A stretch of 64,000 nt of DNA from Anaerostipes rhamnosivorans (GTDB lineage: Bacteria; Bacillota; Clostridia; Lachnospirales; Lachnospiraceae): NCBI RefSeq assembly GCF_005280655.1, contig NZ_CP040058.1, forward strand, positions 157,001 to 221,000. The letters are read 5' to 3'. Both the position numbers and the translations under genes were made by a program. Positions 7,500-16,379 of the stretch are shown here, piece after piece; position 1 is the stretch's first letter, and each line of letters begins with the position of its first letter. The notes under the pieces were generated by a model that was given only the letters and a program-made list of their open reading frames with translations, searched no databases and was not told the origin of the DNA.

Positions 7500-10400
7500 A
7501 TGACCGGCTGTGTAAAACGAACAAATCAATTAAAGATCTTACGCTGCAAGGTGATCAGCATGATCGTATGTCTGGTACTTCTAGCGGCAGCGGTCCGTCC
7601 TGTAAGCGCGGCGCAGACAGAAATTGTCCGCGTCGGTTTTTTTGCTTTAGATGGATATCATATGCAGGATCAGTATGGGGACCGCAGTGGATATGGCTAT
7701 GAATATCTTCAGTATATGGGAAAGTACTCTAATTTTGTATATGAATATAAGGGCTATGATAAAAGCTGGGAGGAAATGCAGGATATGCTTGAAAGAGGGC
7801 AGATTGATATGCTTACCTCAGCCCAGAAAACAAAAGAACGGATGAAGAATTTTGACTTCTCCGACAGACCGATCGGAACAAGTAAAACCCTTCTTACCGT
7901 AAAAGCAGGAAATACAAAATATATGAATGGTGATCTCCGTAAATTAAACGGAATGCGGGTAGGAATGTTGAAAAAAAACAGCAAGAACGATAGTTTCCGA
8001 ACGTATGCCAAAGAGCAGGGAATTTCATATAGAACAGTGATTTTCAATAGCAGTAAAGAAATGCTGAAGGCGCTGCAGAGCGGTAAAGATATTGACGCAG
8101 TCGTAACCAGCAGCCTAAGAAAAATAAAAAATGAATGGGTTGTGGCATCTTTTGACCCGTCACCGTACTATGTAATGGTAAAGAAGGGGAACCACAAGCT
8201 TTTGAACCAGGTCAACGATGCCATCAGTCAAATCGAGCTATATAAGCCTAATTTACAGACAGAACTATATAACCGTTATTATTCTGCGGAAAACGGCGAT
8301 GATGTATCCTATACGGCTGAGGAGAGAAGCTACATCAATCAATTTGTCAGGAAGAAAAAAACTTTGAAAATATTGCTGAACACAGACAGAAAACCATTTT
8401 CTTATTATGAAGATGGAAAGATAAAGGGGGTTTTGACAGAGATTCTGGCTGAAATCATGGAGCGCACTGGCATACCATATGAGATTATTCCAACTAAGAC
8501 CAGGGCGGAGTATGAAAGGAAGCTGCTTCAGGGTGGTACTCAGGTTTGTTTTGATAACCGATATGATTTGAATAAAGCCGAACGGGAAGGTTATGAGTTG
8601 ACAGAGCCGTATCTGGAATCTACGATTTCCCGCATTACAAATAAAAAGTTTACAGGCACACCTAAAACCATAGCAACGGTAAAGGAATCAGATATTGCAG
8701 AGGGTTATATATTCAAATACCACAAGACGAATAAAGTTCTTTATTTTAAAACACTGGACGATTGCGTCGATGCCGTGTTATCCGGCAAGGCGGATGCCGC
8801 TTATCTCTACACATACACAGCCCAGCAATATATTTATGAGGATGACCGGAACCAGCTTCAGGAAACACTAATTCCCAATGACACGGTTAAGTTTGCGATG
8901 GCGGTTGAGCAGAAGGAAGATCCTGTTCTATTTTCGATCTTAAATAAAGCAGTACTCAGCATCAGTGATGAAGACATTGACCATATTGTGCAGGAGAAGA
9001 TTTCTTATCCGGTGAAAGAATTTTCGGTAAGGGGATATTTCTACAGCAATCCATGGGCCTGGGGTGTGGCAGGACTTGCGGTGGTACTGCTGATCTCAGG
9101 AACTGTATTTTGGGTGTATAGGCGAAAGAACCGAAGACTGGAACAAGAAAAGAGCAGGGAATTCGAACGTTTTATTACGTATGTGTGTAGGGCAAATGAT
9201 GCCGTCATGGAATACATTTTAGAAGACAATAAAATCTTTTCTTACCAGATGAACGAAGGTCATATTCTCAAACAGGAGGAGATGCTTCTGTTGGGCAGTC
9301 AGCTGCATCATAATATTCATCCGGAAGACTGGGAGAATGTGAGGGATAAATGTGATTTAATTAGAATCCGAAAGCTTGCCGAATCCGGAGGGGAGATTTA
9401 TTTTGAGTGCAGGAGCCGAAGGAAATCCAGCCAGTATATGTGGTTTTCTTATACATTGCAAGGAATTCCGGGGGACGGCACTGAATCGGACAAGGTTATG
9501 GTATTTCTGAAAAATATCCATCAGGCGAAAAAGCAAGAGGCAGAGAAACGCCAGGCGCTGGAGGACGCTCTGTTATCGGCGCAGCAGGCGGGCAAGGCTA
9601 AAGGAGAGTTTATGTCCAAAATGTCTCATGAGATCAGGACGCCTCTGAATGCCATCATTGGTTATCTACAGATCGCCAAAGGAGCCGTAGAAGAACGAGA
9701 GAAGATAAAAGATTGTCTGCAGAAACAGGAGTACGCTGCCCAGCATCTTTTAGATATTATCAATGATGTATTGGATATTGCGTCAATTGAAAGTGGTAAG
9801 ATAAAATTGGAAAACGCGGTTTTTAATATACAGGAACTGCTGACAGAGACGGCTGCGATTTTTGAAAGTCAGGCAAGGCAAAAGGAGCTTGAGTTTGGAA
9901 TGAAGGTGGAGGGGATCACCAATAGTTTACTGGTCGGCGACCGGCTCAGGGTTAATCAGATATTAATGAATCTGTTGTCCAATGCAGTGAAATTTACATC
10001 TGCCGGAGGAAAGGTAGAATTGGAGGTTTCTCAGAAGGCAGTGATCGAAGGCCGGGCGCACCTTCAGTTCCGAATTCAAGATACTGGAATTGGAATGACA
10101 AAAGAATATAAGCAACGGATCTTCACGCCGTTTGAACAACAGGATGCCGGCACCGCAAAGCTTTATGGAGGAACCGGGCTCGGTCTTTCCATCACAAATA
10201 ACCTGGTCAATATGATGAACGGAACCATCCATGTGCAGAGTGAGGAAGGGAAAGGCAGTATTTTTACCGTAGGACTGTCATTTCAAATTGCAGACACAGA
10301 GACGTCTGTTGAAAATACAGGTGCAGATCAGACCAGAAAGATAAAAAATTCTGGTGAGGATATATTTTCAGGCATGAGTATGATTCTGGCGGAAGACAAT

Positions 10401-10760
10401 GAGATGAATCGGGAAATCGTAAAAGAAATCCTTAAGGATACCGGCTTGAATATCACATGTGCTGAAACCGGCCGGGAGGCGCTGGAGATTTTCGAGAACT
10501 CCACGGATGGAACATACCAGATGATCTTGATGGATATCCAGATGCCTGTGATGGACGGCTATGAGGCAGCACGCCGGATCAGGGCATGCGGTCATTCCCA
10601 AGCCAGGAAGATTCCTATCATTGCCTGTTCGGCGGATGCGTTTACGGAAGATGTAAATAAGGCATTGGCGGCAGGCATGAACGATCATATTTCAAAACCT
10701 ATTGATTATGAAAAGCTGTGCCATATATTAAATCAATACTGTACGGAGGCAGAACTATGA
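7500..10760 (+). CDS. hybrid sensor histidine kinase with two periplasmic solute-binding domains
   Basis: 1086-residue membrane sensor. Order: signal peptide with hydrophobic core VISMIVCLVLLAAAV ending near AAQ; two tandem SBP_bac_3 (periplasmic binding protein) domains (about 40-265 and 285-505); one transmembrane helix (about 517-538); a PAS-like region (about 555-685); HisKA with FMSKMSHEIRTPLNA, phospho-His about 710; HATPase with NLLSNAVKF, DTGIGM and GGTGLGLSI; and a C-terminal receiver with AEDNEMN and MDIQMPVMDG, phospho-Asp about 1012. An upstream in-frame ATG at 7467 is less likely because AAAGGAGAG lies 5 bases before the ATG at 7500. It probably senses amino-acid-like ligands outside the membrane. 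There is no separate output regulator next to it. Confidence 0.9.
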   Translation: MTGCVKRTNQLKILRCKVISMIVCLVLLAAAVRPVSAAQTEIVRVGFFALDGYHMQDQYGDRSGYGYEYLQYMGKYSNFVYEYKGYDKSWEEMQDMLERGQIDMLTSAQKTKERMKNFDFSDRPIGTSKTLLTVKAGNTKYMNGDLRKLNGMRVGMLKKNSKNDSFRTYAKEQGISYRTVIFNSSKEMLKALQSGKDIDAVVTSSLRKIKNEWVVASFDPSPYYVMVKKGNHKLLNQVNDAISQIELYKPNLQTELYNRYYSAENGDDVSYTAEERSYINQFVRKKKTLKILLNTDRKPFSYYEDGKIKGVLTEILAEIMERTGIPYEIIPTKTRAEYERKLLQGGTQVCFDNRYDLNKAEREGYELTEPYLESTISRITNKKFTGTPKTIATVKESDIAEGYIFKYHKTNKVLYFKTLDDCVDAVLSGKADAAYLYTYTAQQYIYEDDRNQLQETLIPNDTVKFAMAVEQKEDPVLFSILNKAVLSISDEDIDHIVQEKISYPVKEFSVRGYFYSNPWAWGVAGLAVVLLISGTVFWVYRRKNRRLEQEKSREFERFITYVCRANDAVMEYILEDNKIFSYQMNEGHILKQEEMLLLGSQLHHNIHPEDWENVRDKCDLIRIRKLAESGGEIYFECRSRRKSSQYMWFSYTLQGIPGDGTESDKVMVFLKNIHQAKKQEAEKRQALEDALLSAQQAGKAKGEFMSKMSHEIRTPLNAIIGYLQIAKGAVEEREKIKDCLQKQEYAAQHLLDIINDVLDIASIESGKIKLENAVFNIQELLTETAAIFESQARQKELEFGMKVEGITNSLLVGDRLRVNQILMNLLSNAVKFTSAGGKVELEVSQKAVIEGRAHLQFRIQDTGIGMTKEYKQRIFTPFEQQDAGTAKLYGGTGLGLSITNNLVNMMNGTIHVQSEEGKGSIFTVGLSFQIADTETSVENTGADQTRKIKNSGEDIFSGMSMILAEDNEMNREIVKEILKDTGLNITCAETGREALEIFENSTDGTYQMILMDIQMPVMDGYEAARRIRACGHSQARKIPIIACSADAFTEDVNKALAAGMNDHISKPIDYEKLCHILNQYCTEAEL

Positions 10761-11317
10761 AAGACTTTAACAGAGAAAACCTGATGTTTTCCCTCTGTGG
10801 TTTAAACTGCGGGTTATGCTCCATGAAGATAGACGGGTACTGTCCTGGCTGCGGAGGAGGAGCTGGAAACCAGTCCTGCAAAATCGCGAAATGCAGTATA
10901 GAGCGGGGGAAGATAGAATACTGCTTCCAGTGCGGGAGCTATCCCTGTGAAAAATATGAAGGCATTGATGAGTATGATTCATTTATCACACACCAGAAAC
11001 GGCAGATTGACTTTAAAAGGGCCAGGGAAAAAGGGATGGATATTTATAATGAGGAACAAAAGAAGAAGGCAGAGATCTTACATGAGCTTTTAGACAATTA
11101 TAATGACGGGCGCAGGAAAAGTTTTTATTGTACGGCGGTGAATATGCTGGAACTGGAAGAGGTTGAGGCAGTGATGGAGGAGCTTCATCGTGACATAAAG
11201 CCGGGAGAAGAAAACCTGAAAGAAAGAGCGGCCACAGCGGTAAAGTTATTTCAGGATAAGGCAGCACAAAGGCAGATCGTACTGAAACTGAAGAAAAAGC
11301 CACGGAAAAAGAAATAG
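10757..11317 (+). CDS. DUF3795-like cysteine-rich protein
   Basis: 186-residue protein. The N-terminal half is rich in paired cysteines: SLCGLNCGLC, GYCPGCGG, SCKIAKC and YCFQCGSYPCEKYE, the pattern of the DUF3795 family, which probably binds zinc or an iron-sulfur centre. The C-terminal half is helical and charged, ending in a lysine/arginine tail. ATG at 10757 follows GGAGG and overlaps the TGA of the histidine kinase (ATGA), so the two are translationally coupled; this suggests, but does not prove, a link to that signalling protein. A strong terminator follows. No molecular function is established that I can name. Confidence 0.72.
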   Translation: MKDFNRENLMFSLCGLNCGLCSMKIDGYCPGCGGGAGNQSCKIAKCSIERGKIEYCFQCGSYPCEKYEGIDEYDSFITHQKRQIDFKRAREKGMDIYNEEQKKKAEILHELLDNYNDGRRKSFYCTAVNMLELEEVEAVMEELHRDIKPGEENLKERAATAVKLFQDKAAQRQIVLKLKKKPRKKK

Positions 11318-11330
11318 AAATTACATAAGA

Positions 11331-11366
11331 CAGAGAGAAGAACCAAACGCTTCTCTCTGCCTTTTT
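11331..11366 (+). terminator. Rho-independent terminator after the kinase operon
   Basis: CAGAGAGAAG (11331-11340) pairs perfectly with CTTCTCTCTG (11350-11359) around a 9-base loop, followed by CCTTTTT. It closes the kinase/DUF3795 operon. Confidence 0.85.
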
Positions 11367-11460
11367 CTGCTTTTTCTGATTCCATAGGAAAGTTCTGCGA
11401 ACCTCCCTGTGGAATAAGCAAGCCCTGCGGGCATTATGCACACAAATGCGTGAGGAAACT

Positions 11461-11540
11461 ATTTGACTACGTCAAATCGCATTTGGCGCTCAAAGTTGCC
11501 AAGCCCCTCAAAGAATGAGAGGTTTGGGTGTTGAAGTGGA
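11461..11540. other. cluster of small palindromes between convergent genes
   Basis: The gap between the terminator and the reverse-strand diguanylate cyclase holds ATTTGAC-TAC-GTCAAAT (11461-11477), a weak CCCCTC/GAGAGG hairpin (about 11504-11523), and AAGTGG/CCCACTT just downstream. None has a clean T-run on either strand. They may be part of a structured 3' end for the reverse gene. Confidence 0.35.
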
Positions 11541-11558
11541 CTTACCCACTTTGTTCTC

Positions 11559-13169
11559 TTATCTTTTAGGGACGCCCGCAAAGCCTCCGTTGTGGGTTAC
11601 CTTAGCTTCATAGAGAGCCTCATCTGCTGCCTTGGCAAGGTTCACATAGGTGTCTCCGTGTTTTGCCACAACAGCTCCGGCGGACATAGTGATGGAAGGC
11701 ATATTTCTCCGGGCCGCCTCTTTCGCCAGTGACACATTGATATCATCCATGATCTTTTTTGCTACGGAATAGTCCTCTGTCCTGGATACAAAGATCGCAA
11801 ATTCATCCCCGTGCAGACGTGATGCCAAATCTATGGTTCGGATACGTCCAATGATCATCTGGGCGGACAGTTTAATGACTTCGTCACCGACAGAATGGCC
11901 GTAATTGTCGTTGACTGATTTGAAGCGGTCACCGTCGATCATAATAAGGATTCCGCGCTCATCCGGGTCCATTTCCTCTATCAGATCTGTGACGCCTTTT
12001 CGGAATGACTTAAAATTCATCATTCCGGTGAGATCATCGATGGCAGCCGCTTTCTGGGCAGCGGATAAAGCAATCTCCAGTCGTTTCTGGGTCTGGCCCA
12101 GATCCACATAGGCTGCGTGCAGCTCCCGGTTTTTCTGGCCTTTACTGATGCGTCCCAGAATATAAATAAGCAAAAGCTCCAGTGCAAGAAGAGGAAGCAG
12201 CCATATTTGAACGGTACTTTTCAGCATAGAAGAAACCGGGACAAGAATCATAAAGTTATAATCCTTTCCCTTCAGCAGATAACCATAATAACTTTTGTTC
12301 TTGATTTTCAAAGTATGGACTTTGGAGGTCTGGCCTTTCAGCTTCGAGAATTCCTTATCAAAGTCTTTCTGAAAGGTATAAAATGCAGATGCAGAGTCCA
12401 GCTGGTCTTTCAGTTTTGAGCGCTCTTCCTCTTTCATATCCCCGGCATCTTTAAAGGCCTTCAAAGCCTTTTGATAGACAGCCTTGGTCTCATCTAAATC
12501 GGCATAAAGATCTCCGCCCAAGTAGTCGGCATTGCTGCTTCCAATCACAGTTCCTTTGTTGTCAAATATCATCAGCTGTTCGCTGTCATATTCTTTTAGA
12601 GAGGAGACAAGATCCTGGATATCCCCCATTTTAATATCATAAGCGAATACGGTTTTCTGGTCTGGCTGAAGCTGTGAGATGGTGGAGAGGATATAGTGAT
12701 TGGCATAGCTCATATACGGAGGAGTAAAGACAACCTTTCCTTTGCCGGATACTGCATCTTTATACCATGGACGTTCGGTGGCCTTGTATCCAGTGCTTTC
12801 ATATTCTGAATAAGGTGTATCCCAGCTGTAGAGGTAGCGCCCCTTATAATACATATAAAGACCGTCAAAGGTATCACCTTCAATGTCCTTCATCTTAGAG
12901 TCAATACCTTTCAGATAATTCCAAATATCATTGGGATTCGGGTTATTTTGGATCTCCCTTGACAGCAGCTGTGAAAATAATTGAAAGGAGTGGCTGTAAT
13001 TTTCCATGACCTCTTCTGCCTGTGCCTGGGAATGATTCGCGTGCTCAGACAAACTTTTTGCTACATACTGAGATTCCCTTTTACATATAACAGTCACAGC
13101 CAATATATTGACGATCAAAAAAATAACAACACCCCACCGCCGCTTTTTACACCACTCAACAGTATTCAT
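11559..13169 (-). CDS. membrane diguanylate cyclase with dCache sensor and HGDEF active site
   Basis: 536-residue inner-membrane protein. TM1 at about 13-30, a long extracytoplasmic dCache-like sensor (about 35-315, with the typical ERPWYKDA and FTPPYMS motifs), TM2 (about 318-340), a short coiled segment, then a GGDEF domain (about 375-530) with DDLTGMMN, DGDRFKSVNDNYGHSVGDE and, at the signature loop, RLHGDEFA. The first Gly of GGDEF is His, which is unusual; the catalytic Asp/Glu/Phe and metal Asp are kept. The product-inhibition I-site RxxD is present five residues before it (RTID). Start ATG is preceded by a GGGGGGA ribosome site. It likely makes c-di-GMP in response to an outside ligand, but activity is less sure than for the protein at 17742. 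Confidence 0.88.
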   Translation of the reverse strand: MNTVEWCKKRRWGVVIFLIVNILAVTVICKRESQYVAKSLSEHANHSQAQAEEVMENYSHSFQLFSQLLSREIQNNPNPNDIWNYLKGIDSKMKDIEGDTFDGLYMYYKGRYLYSWDTPYSEYESTGYKATERPWYKDAVSGKGKVVFTPPYMSYANHYILSTISQLQPDQKTVFAYDIKMGDIQDLVSSLKEYDSEQLMIFDNKGTVIGSSNADYLGGDLYADLDETKAVYQKALKAFKDAGDMKEEERSKLKDQLDSASAFYTFQKDFDKEFSKLKGQTSKVHTLKIKNKSYYGYLLKGKDYNFMILVPVSSMLKSTVQIWLLPLLALELLLIYILGRISKGQKNRELHAAYVDLGQTQKRLEIALSAAQKAAAIDDLTGMMNFKSFRKGVTDLIEEMDPDERGILIMIDGDRFKSVNDNYGHSVGDEVIKLSAQMIIGRIRTIDLASRLHGDEFAIFVSRTEDYSVAKKIMDDINVSLAKEAARRNMPSITMSAGAVVAKHGDTYVNLAKAADEALYEAKVTHNGGFAGVPKR

Positions 13170-13400
13170 TACAATATCCCCCCTGGATGAATGAAATCAT
13201 TTACTAAATTTTTAATATTTATCTAATATTTTAACATATAATCACGACTGGGTCTAACATAGAAATGGATTCGATAGGAAGAACATAAAAGAAGTCATAT
13301 GGACAGCTGCATTGACAAAGAGACCGTTGGTTGATAATATCCATGGAATGATGGATTTGGTGTACGAAAAATGTGAATAAAGGGAACGAAGGGAGGCCAT

Positions 13401-14198
13401 ATGATTCAGAAAAAAGAGATTGACAGAGGAACTGGTTTTGATTGGGGGCGTACATCCGGGGACTATGCCAGATACAGGGATATTTATCCGCAGGAGTTTT
13501 ATCAGAGACTGCTGGACCGGGGGATCTGCACTGCCGGACAGGATGTCCTTGACATAGGCACAGGTACTGGGGTTATCCCGAGGAATTTATATTCTCATGG
13601 AGCAAACTTTACAGGGATTGATATCTCTGAACAGCAGATTGACCATGCCAGAGAGCTTGCGGCAGAAAAAGATATGGATATTAGGTTTTTGTGTACTCCT
13701 GCGGAGGATGTGCCGTTTCAGGCCGGCTCATTTGACGCGGTGACGGCATGCCAGTGTTTTACCTATTTTGACCATGAAGTTCTGGCTCCTAAGATTAGTG
13801 AACTGTTAAAGAAAAATGGAAGTTTTGCGGTGCTGTATATGGCCTGGCTGCCGAAAGAGGATGAGATTGCCGGAAAAAGTGAGGAACTGGTTTTGAAATA
13901 TCATCCCTTATGGACCGGATGCAACGAAACCAGGCATAACATTCAGATACCGAAGGTATACCTGGATTATTTTGAGCTGGAGTCAGAAGAAGTGTTTGAC
14001 TTGGAAGTGCCTTTTACGAGAGAGGGCTGGAACGGGCGGATGAAAGCCTGCAGAGGGATCGGTGCATCCCTTCCTGAACAGGAAGTGGCGGCGTTTGAAA
14101 AAGAGCATATGAGGCTTCTTGAACAGACGGCACCCCCGCAGTTTCATGTGCTTCATTATGCAGCGGTGACGATTCTCCGGAAAAGAACGGATGTATAG
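13401..14198 (+). CDS. class I SAM-dependent methyltransferase
   Basis: 265-residue protein with a Methyltransf_11/25 fold: SAM-binding loop VLDIGTGTGVIPRNL (about 50-64), acidic loop FTGIDISEQQI, motif II AEDVPFQAGSFDAVTACQCFTYFD, and a helical C-terminal lid. The ATG follows GAAGGGAGGCC. Small-molecule methyltransferases of this kind cannot be assigned a substrate from sequence. It is preceded by 230 bases of AT-rich sequence and followed by a large hairpin, so it is probably transcribed alone. Confidence 0.87.
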   Translation: MIQKKEIDRGTGFDWGRTSGDYARYRDIYPQEFYQRLLDRGICTAGQDVLDIGTGTGVIPRNLYSHGANFTGIDISEQQIDHARELAAEKDMDIRFLCTPAEDVPFQAGSFDAVTACQCFTYFDHEVLAPKISELLKKNGSFAVLYMAWLPKEDEIAGKSEELVLKYHPLWTGCNETRHNIQIPKVYLDYFELESEEVFDLEVPFTREGWNGRMKACRGIGASLPEQEVAAFEKEHMRLLEQTAPPQFHVLHYAAVTILRKRTDV

Positions 14199-14321
14199 AA
14201 CTCTTGGTTTCTAGGTTGTAAAGTATACGTTGAGCCTTCATATTGACAAACCCTGATGTTCCTGATAAAATCACTAAAAAAATAACAGCTTATATCCTTT
14301 CCACCGGGTAAGGATGTTCTA

Positions 14322-14391
14322 AGGCATGAAAAACAGTCGCAGGTCTGACGCAGCACTGCAACAGAAGACTGTTTTGAGTGCCTTTTTATTT
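14322..14391 (+). terminator. long hairpin with U-tract (terminator or leader attenuator)
   Basis: The arms 14322-14338 and 14367-14382 pair through AGGCA/TGCCT and ACAGTC/GACTGT-type blocks with a small internal mismatch, enclosing a 28-base loop region, and TTTTTATTTTAG follows. It sits 35 bases before the next acetyltransferase start. It can end the methyltransferase transcript, but the large loop and position also fit an attenuator for the downstream genes. No known riboswitch consensus was recognised. Confidence 0.6.
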
Positions 14392-14426
14392 TAGCAAGCT
14401 GGGAACACAGTATCAGGGAGGTTTGT

Positions 14427-14861
14427 ATGGAAATAACTTTTGTAAAGAAAAGAGAATTATTTGACGACGCAGAAGATATCAGGGAAGAAGTGTTTGTAAG
14501 GGAACAGGGATTTATAAATGAGATTGATGAGACAGACAAAAAGGCAGTACATGTCGTGTGCTACGACCAGGGTTATCCGATCGCTGTGGGACGCTACTTT
14601 CAGGGAGAAGAAGAGGGAGTGTACCACATAGGCCGGGTTGCCATACGAAAGGAATACAGAGGCAGGAATATTGGAAGATTTATCATGAAAGCTATGGAGG
14701 ACAGCATCCGTCAGGAAAAGGGGAAAGTCATTCATCTGTCTGCCCAGGCCAGAGTGCAGGAGTTTTATGAAAAATCAGGATATACAGTGAGAGGCGAATC
14801 TTATATGGAGGAACACTGTCTGCATATTCCTATGAAAAAAGAACTTGGAGGAGAAGAGTAA
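14427..14861 (+). CDS. GNAT family N-acetyltransferase (ElaA/YjcF-like)
   Basis: 144-residue acetyltransferase. It starts with the EEVFVREQGF motif characteristic of the YjcF/ElaA-like GNAT group. It then has IGRVAIRKEYRGRNIGRFIMKAM, the acetyl-CoA loop (about 72-94), and ends with VQEFYEKSGYTVRGESYMEE and HIPM, all family features. ATG follows GGGAGGTTTGT. It is immediately upstream of an EamA-like membrane gene (one base between stop and start), so the pair is co-translated. Substrate unknown. Confidence 0.87.
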   Translation: MEITFVKKRELFDDAEDIREEVFVREQGFINEIDETDKKAVHVVCYDQGYPIAVGRYFQGEEEGVYHIGRVAIRKEYRGRNIGRFIMKAMEDSIRQEKGKVIHLSAQARVQEFYEKSGYTVRGESYMEEHCLHIPMKKELGGEE

Positions 14862-14862
14862 C

Positions 14863-15288
14863 ATGGGGATTCATTTTTACCTGCCGCTGGGGCTGGTCAT
14901 CATATCAAATCTGATCTATCACAACGCAGCAAAGAGTACTCCTGCCAATGCAAATACTTTTTTATGTTTAACAGTGACATACTTAATCGCTGCAGCAATC
15001 TGTGGAGTTGTTTATTTTACAGGAAAAGGATCTTTGGCAAAGGACATTCATATGATTAACTGGAGCAGTTGGATATTGGGCATATCCATTGTGGGGATTG
15101 AGCTTGGTTATCTCCTCATGTACCGTTGCGGCTGGGAGATCAGCAGGGGAAGCCTGGCTGCCAATGTCTGCGCCACGATAATGCTGCTGGTGATCGGTAT
15201 CCTGTTTTACAAGGAAATTCTGTCGCCTGCTAAGTTCGCTGGAATTGCTTGTTGTATTATCGGACTTATGCTGATAAATTATAAGTAG
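14863..15288 (+). CDS. half-size EamA/DMT-type membrane protein
   Basis: 141 residues with about five hydrophobic segments, including LGLVIISNLIY near the N-terminus, a central GISIVGIELGYLLMY and a C-terminal FAGIACCIIGLMLIN, matching the second half of DMT superfamily transporters. Start chosen at 14863 because GGAGGAG ends 10 bases upstream; earlier in-frame ATG at 14845 lies inside the preceding acetyltransferase. Half-size members act as homo- or heterodimers; no second half is encoded nearby, so it would need to self-pair. Transport substrate unknown. Confidence 0.72.
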   Translation: MGIHFYLPLGLVIISNLIYHNAAKSTPANANTFLCLTVTYLIAAAICGVVYFTGKGSLAKDIHMINWSSWILGISIVGIELGYLLMYRCGWEISRGSLAANVCATIMLLVIGILFYKEILSPAKFAGIACCIIGLMLINYK

Positions 15289-15311
15289 AAGATAAAAAAG
15301 GAGAAACAGTC

Positions 15312-15497
15312 ATGATGAAATCAGATGACAGATTTAAGAGGATCTATAAACAGGGAAAGATGACGGTGACAGAGATATGGGTGGACCGGGTAACTGGTGT
15401 GAATTATCTGTACCACGTAGATGGCTATTCAGGCGGATTGACACCGCTTTTGGACAGGGATGGGAAGCCGGTAGTCTCACCGGTTATAAACAGATAA
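15312..15497 (+). CDS. DUF6440 family small protein
   Basis: 61-residue soluble protein with the DUF6440 pattern: DDRFKRIYKQG at the start, TEIWVDRVTGVNYLYH, then GYSGGLTPLLDRDGKPVV. These small proteins are common in Firmicutes and have no known function. Ribosome site AAAAAGGAGAAAC precedes the ATG. It lies 23 bases after the EamA-like gene and 21 before the next acetyltransferase, inside a tight forward-strand run that is probably one operon from 14427 to 16295. Confidence 0.85.
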   Translation: MMKSDDRFKRIYKQGKMTVTEIWVDRVTGVNYLYHVDGYSGGLTPLLDRDGKPVVSPVINR

Positions 15498-15518
15498 CAG
15501 ACAGATGAAGGGGAAGAT

Positions 15519-16295
15519 ATGCCGGTAAAATTAAAGGACTGTAAAAGAGCAGAGACGCTGTTTGGAGATTGGCCGGAGGGGATACTAAAGTCGTGCCTCC
15601 AGGGGATTATGGGGTGTGTTTATGCAGATTATGCACAACAGCCTGAGTCAGCTATGGCCATGCTGGGAGACTTTTGTTTTCTGGCGGGGAGGCCGGATGA
15701 AGAGCTTGTACGGTTTAAACCCGATGAGTGCAGCGGAGATTTTATGATCATGGTGCCTCAGTCCAAAGGGTGGGCGGCGATAATCACAGAAGTTTACAAA
15801 GATAAAGCTAAGCCTGTGGCCAGGTATGCGTTTAGAAAAGAACCGGGAGTGTTTGACAGGCAGAAGCTCCGTACTGCGGTGGATTCCTTAAGTAGTGAGT
15901 ATACGGTCAGGATGATGGATGAAGAGTGCTTCGATGAATGCCGGAGGCATTATTGGAGCAGGGACCTGGTATCCCAATTCCCGGATTATGAAATGTACCA
16001 GAGGCTTGGTCTGGGGACCGTGGTGCTGAGACAAAAAGAGATTGTTGCAGGGGCATCCTCCTATGCATCTTTCCAAGGCGGGATTGAGATCGAGATTGAT
16101 ACGAAGGAGGAGTACCGGAGACAAGGGCTTGCATACGCCTGCGGGGCAGCATTGCTGCTGGAGTGTATGGACAGAGGAATCTATCCCAGCTGGGATGCAC
16201 AGAATTTATGGTCTGTGGCACTGGCTGAAAAACTTGGATATCATTTTGACCATGAATACACTGTCTATGAGATCTGGGGTTATGGAGATATATAG
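15519..16295 (+). CDS. GNAT acetyltransferase, two-domain (GNAT_acetyltran) type
   Basis: 258-residue protein of the larger GNAT_acetyltran group common in clostridia. The N-terminal half is a degenerate GNAT-like fold without a CoA loop (LAGRPDEELVRF). The C-terminal half (about 130-258) has IEIEIDTKEEYRRQGLAYACGAALLLECM, the acetyl-CoA loop, and YPSWDAQNLWSVALAEKLGYHF, the family's strongest motif. Start ATG follows GAAGGGGAAGAT. Acceptor unknown. Confidence 0.87.
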   Translation: MPVKLKDCKRAETLFGDWPEGILKSCLQGIMGCVYADYAQQPESAMAMLGDFCFLAGRPDEELVRFKPDECSGDFMIMVPQSKGWAAIITEVYKDKAKPVARYAFRKEPGVFDRQKLRTAVDSLSSEYTVRMMDEECFDECRRHYWSRDLVSQFPDYEMYQRLGLGTVVLRQKEIVAGASSYASFQGGIEIEIDTKEEYRRQGLAYACGAALLLECMDRGIYPSWDAQNLWSVALAEKLGYHFDHEYTVYEIWGYGDI

Positions 16296-16379
16296 TCAAT
16301 GGAGAAAAGGTATCCGATGTGCAACTTTAAAAAGCTGTAGCAATCACATAAAAGACAGAGTATCAGGAGTAAGAGTACA

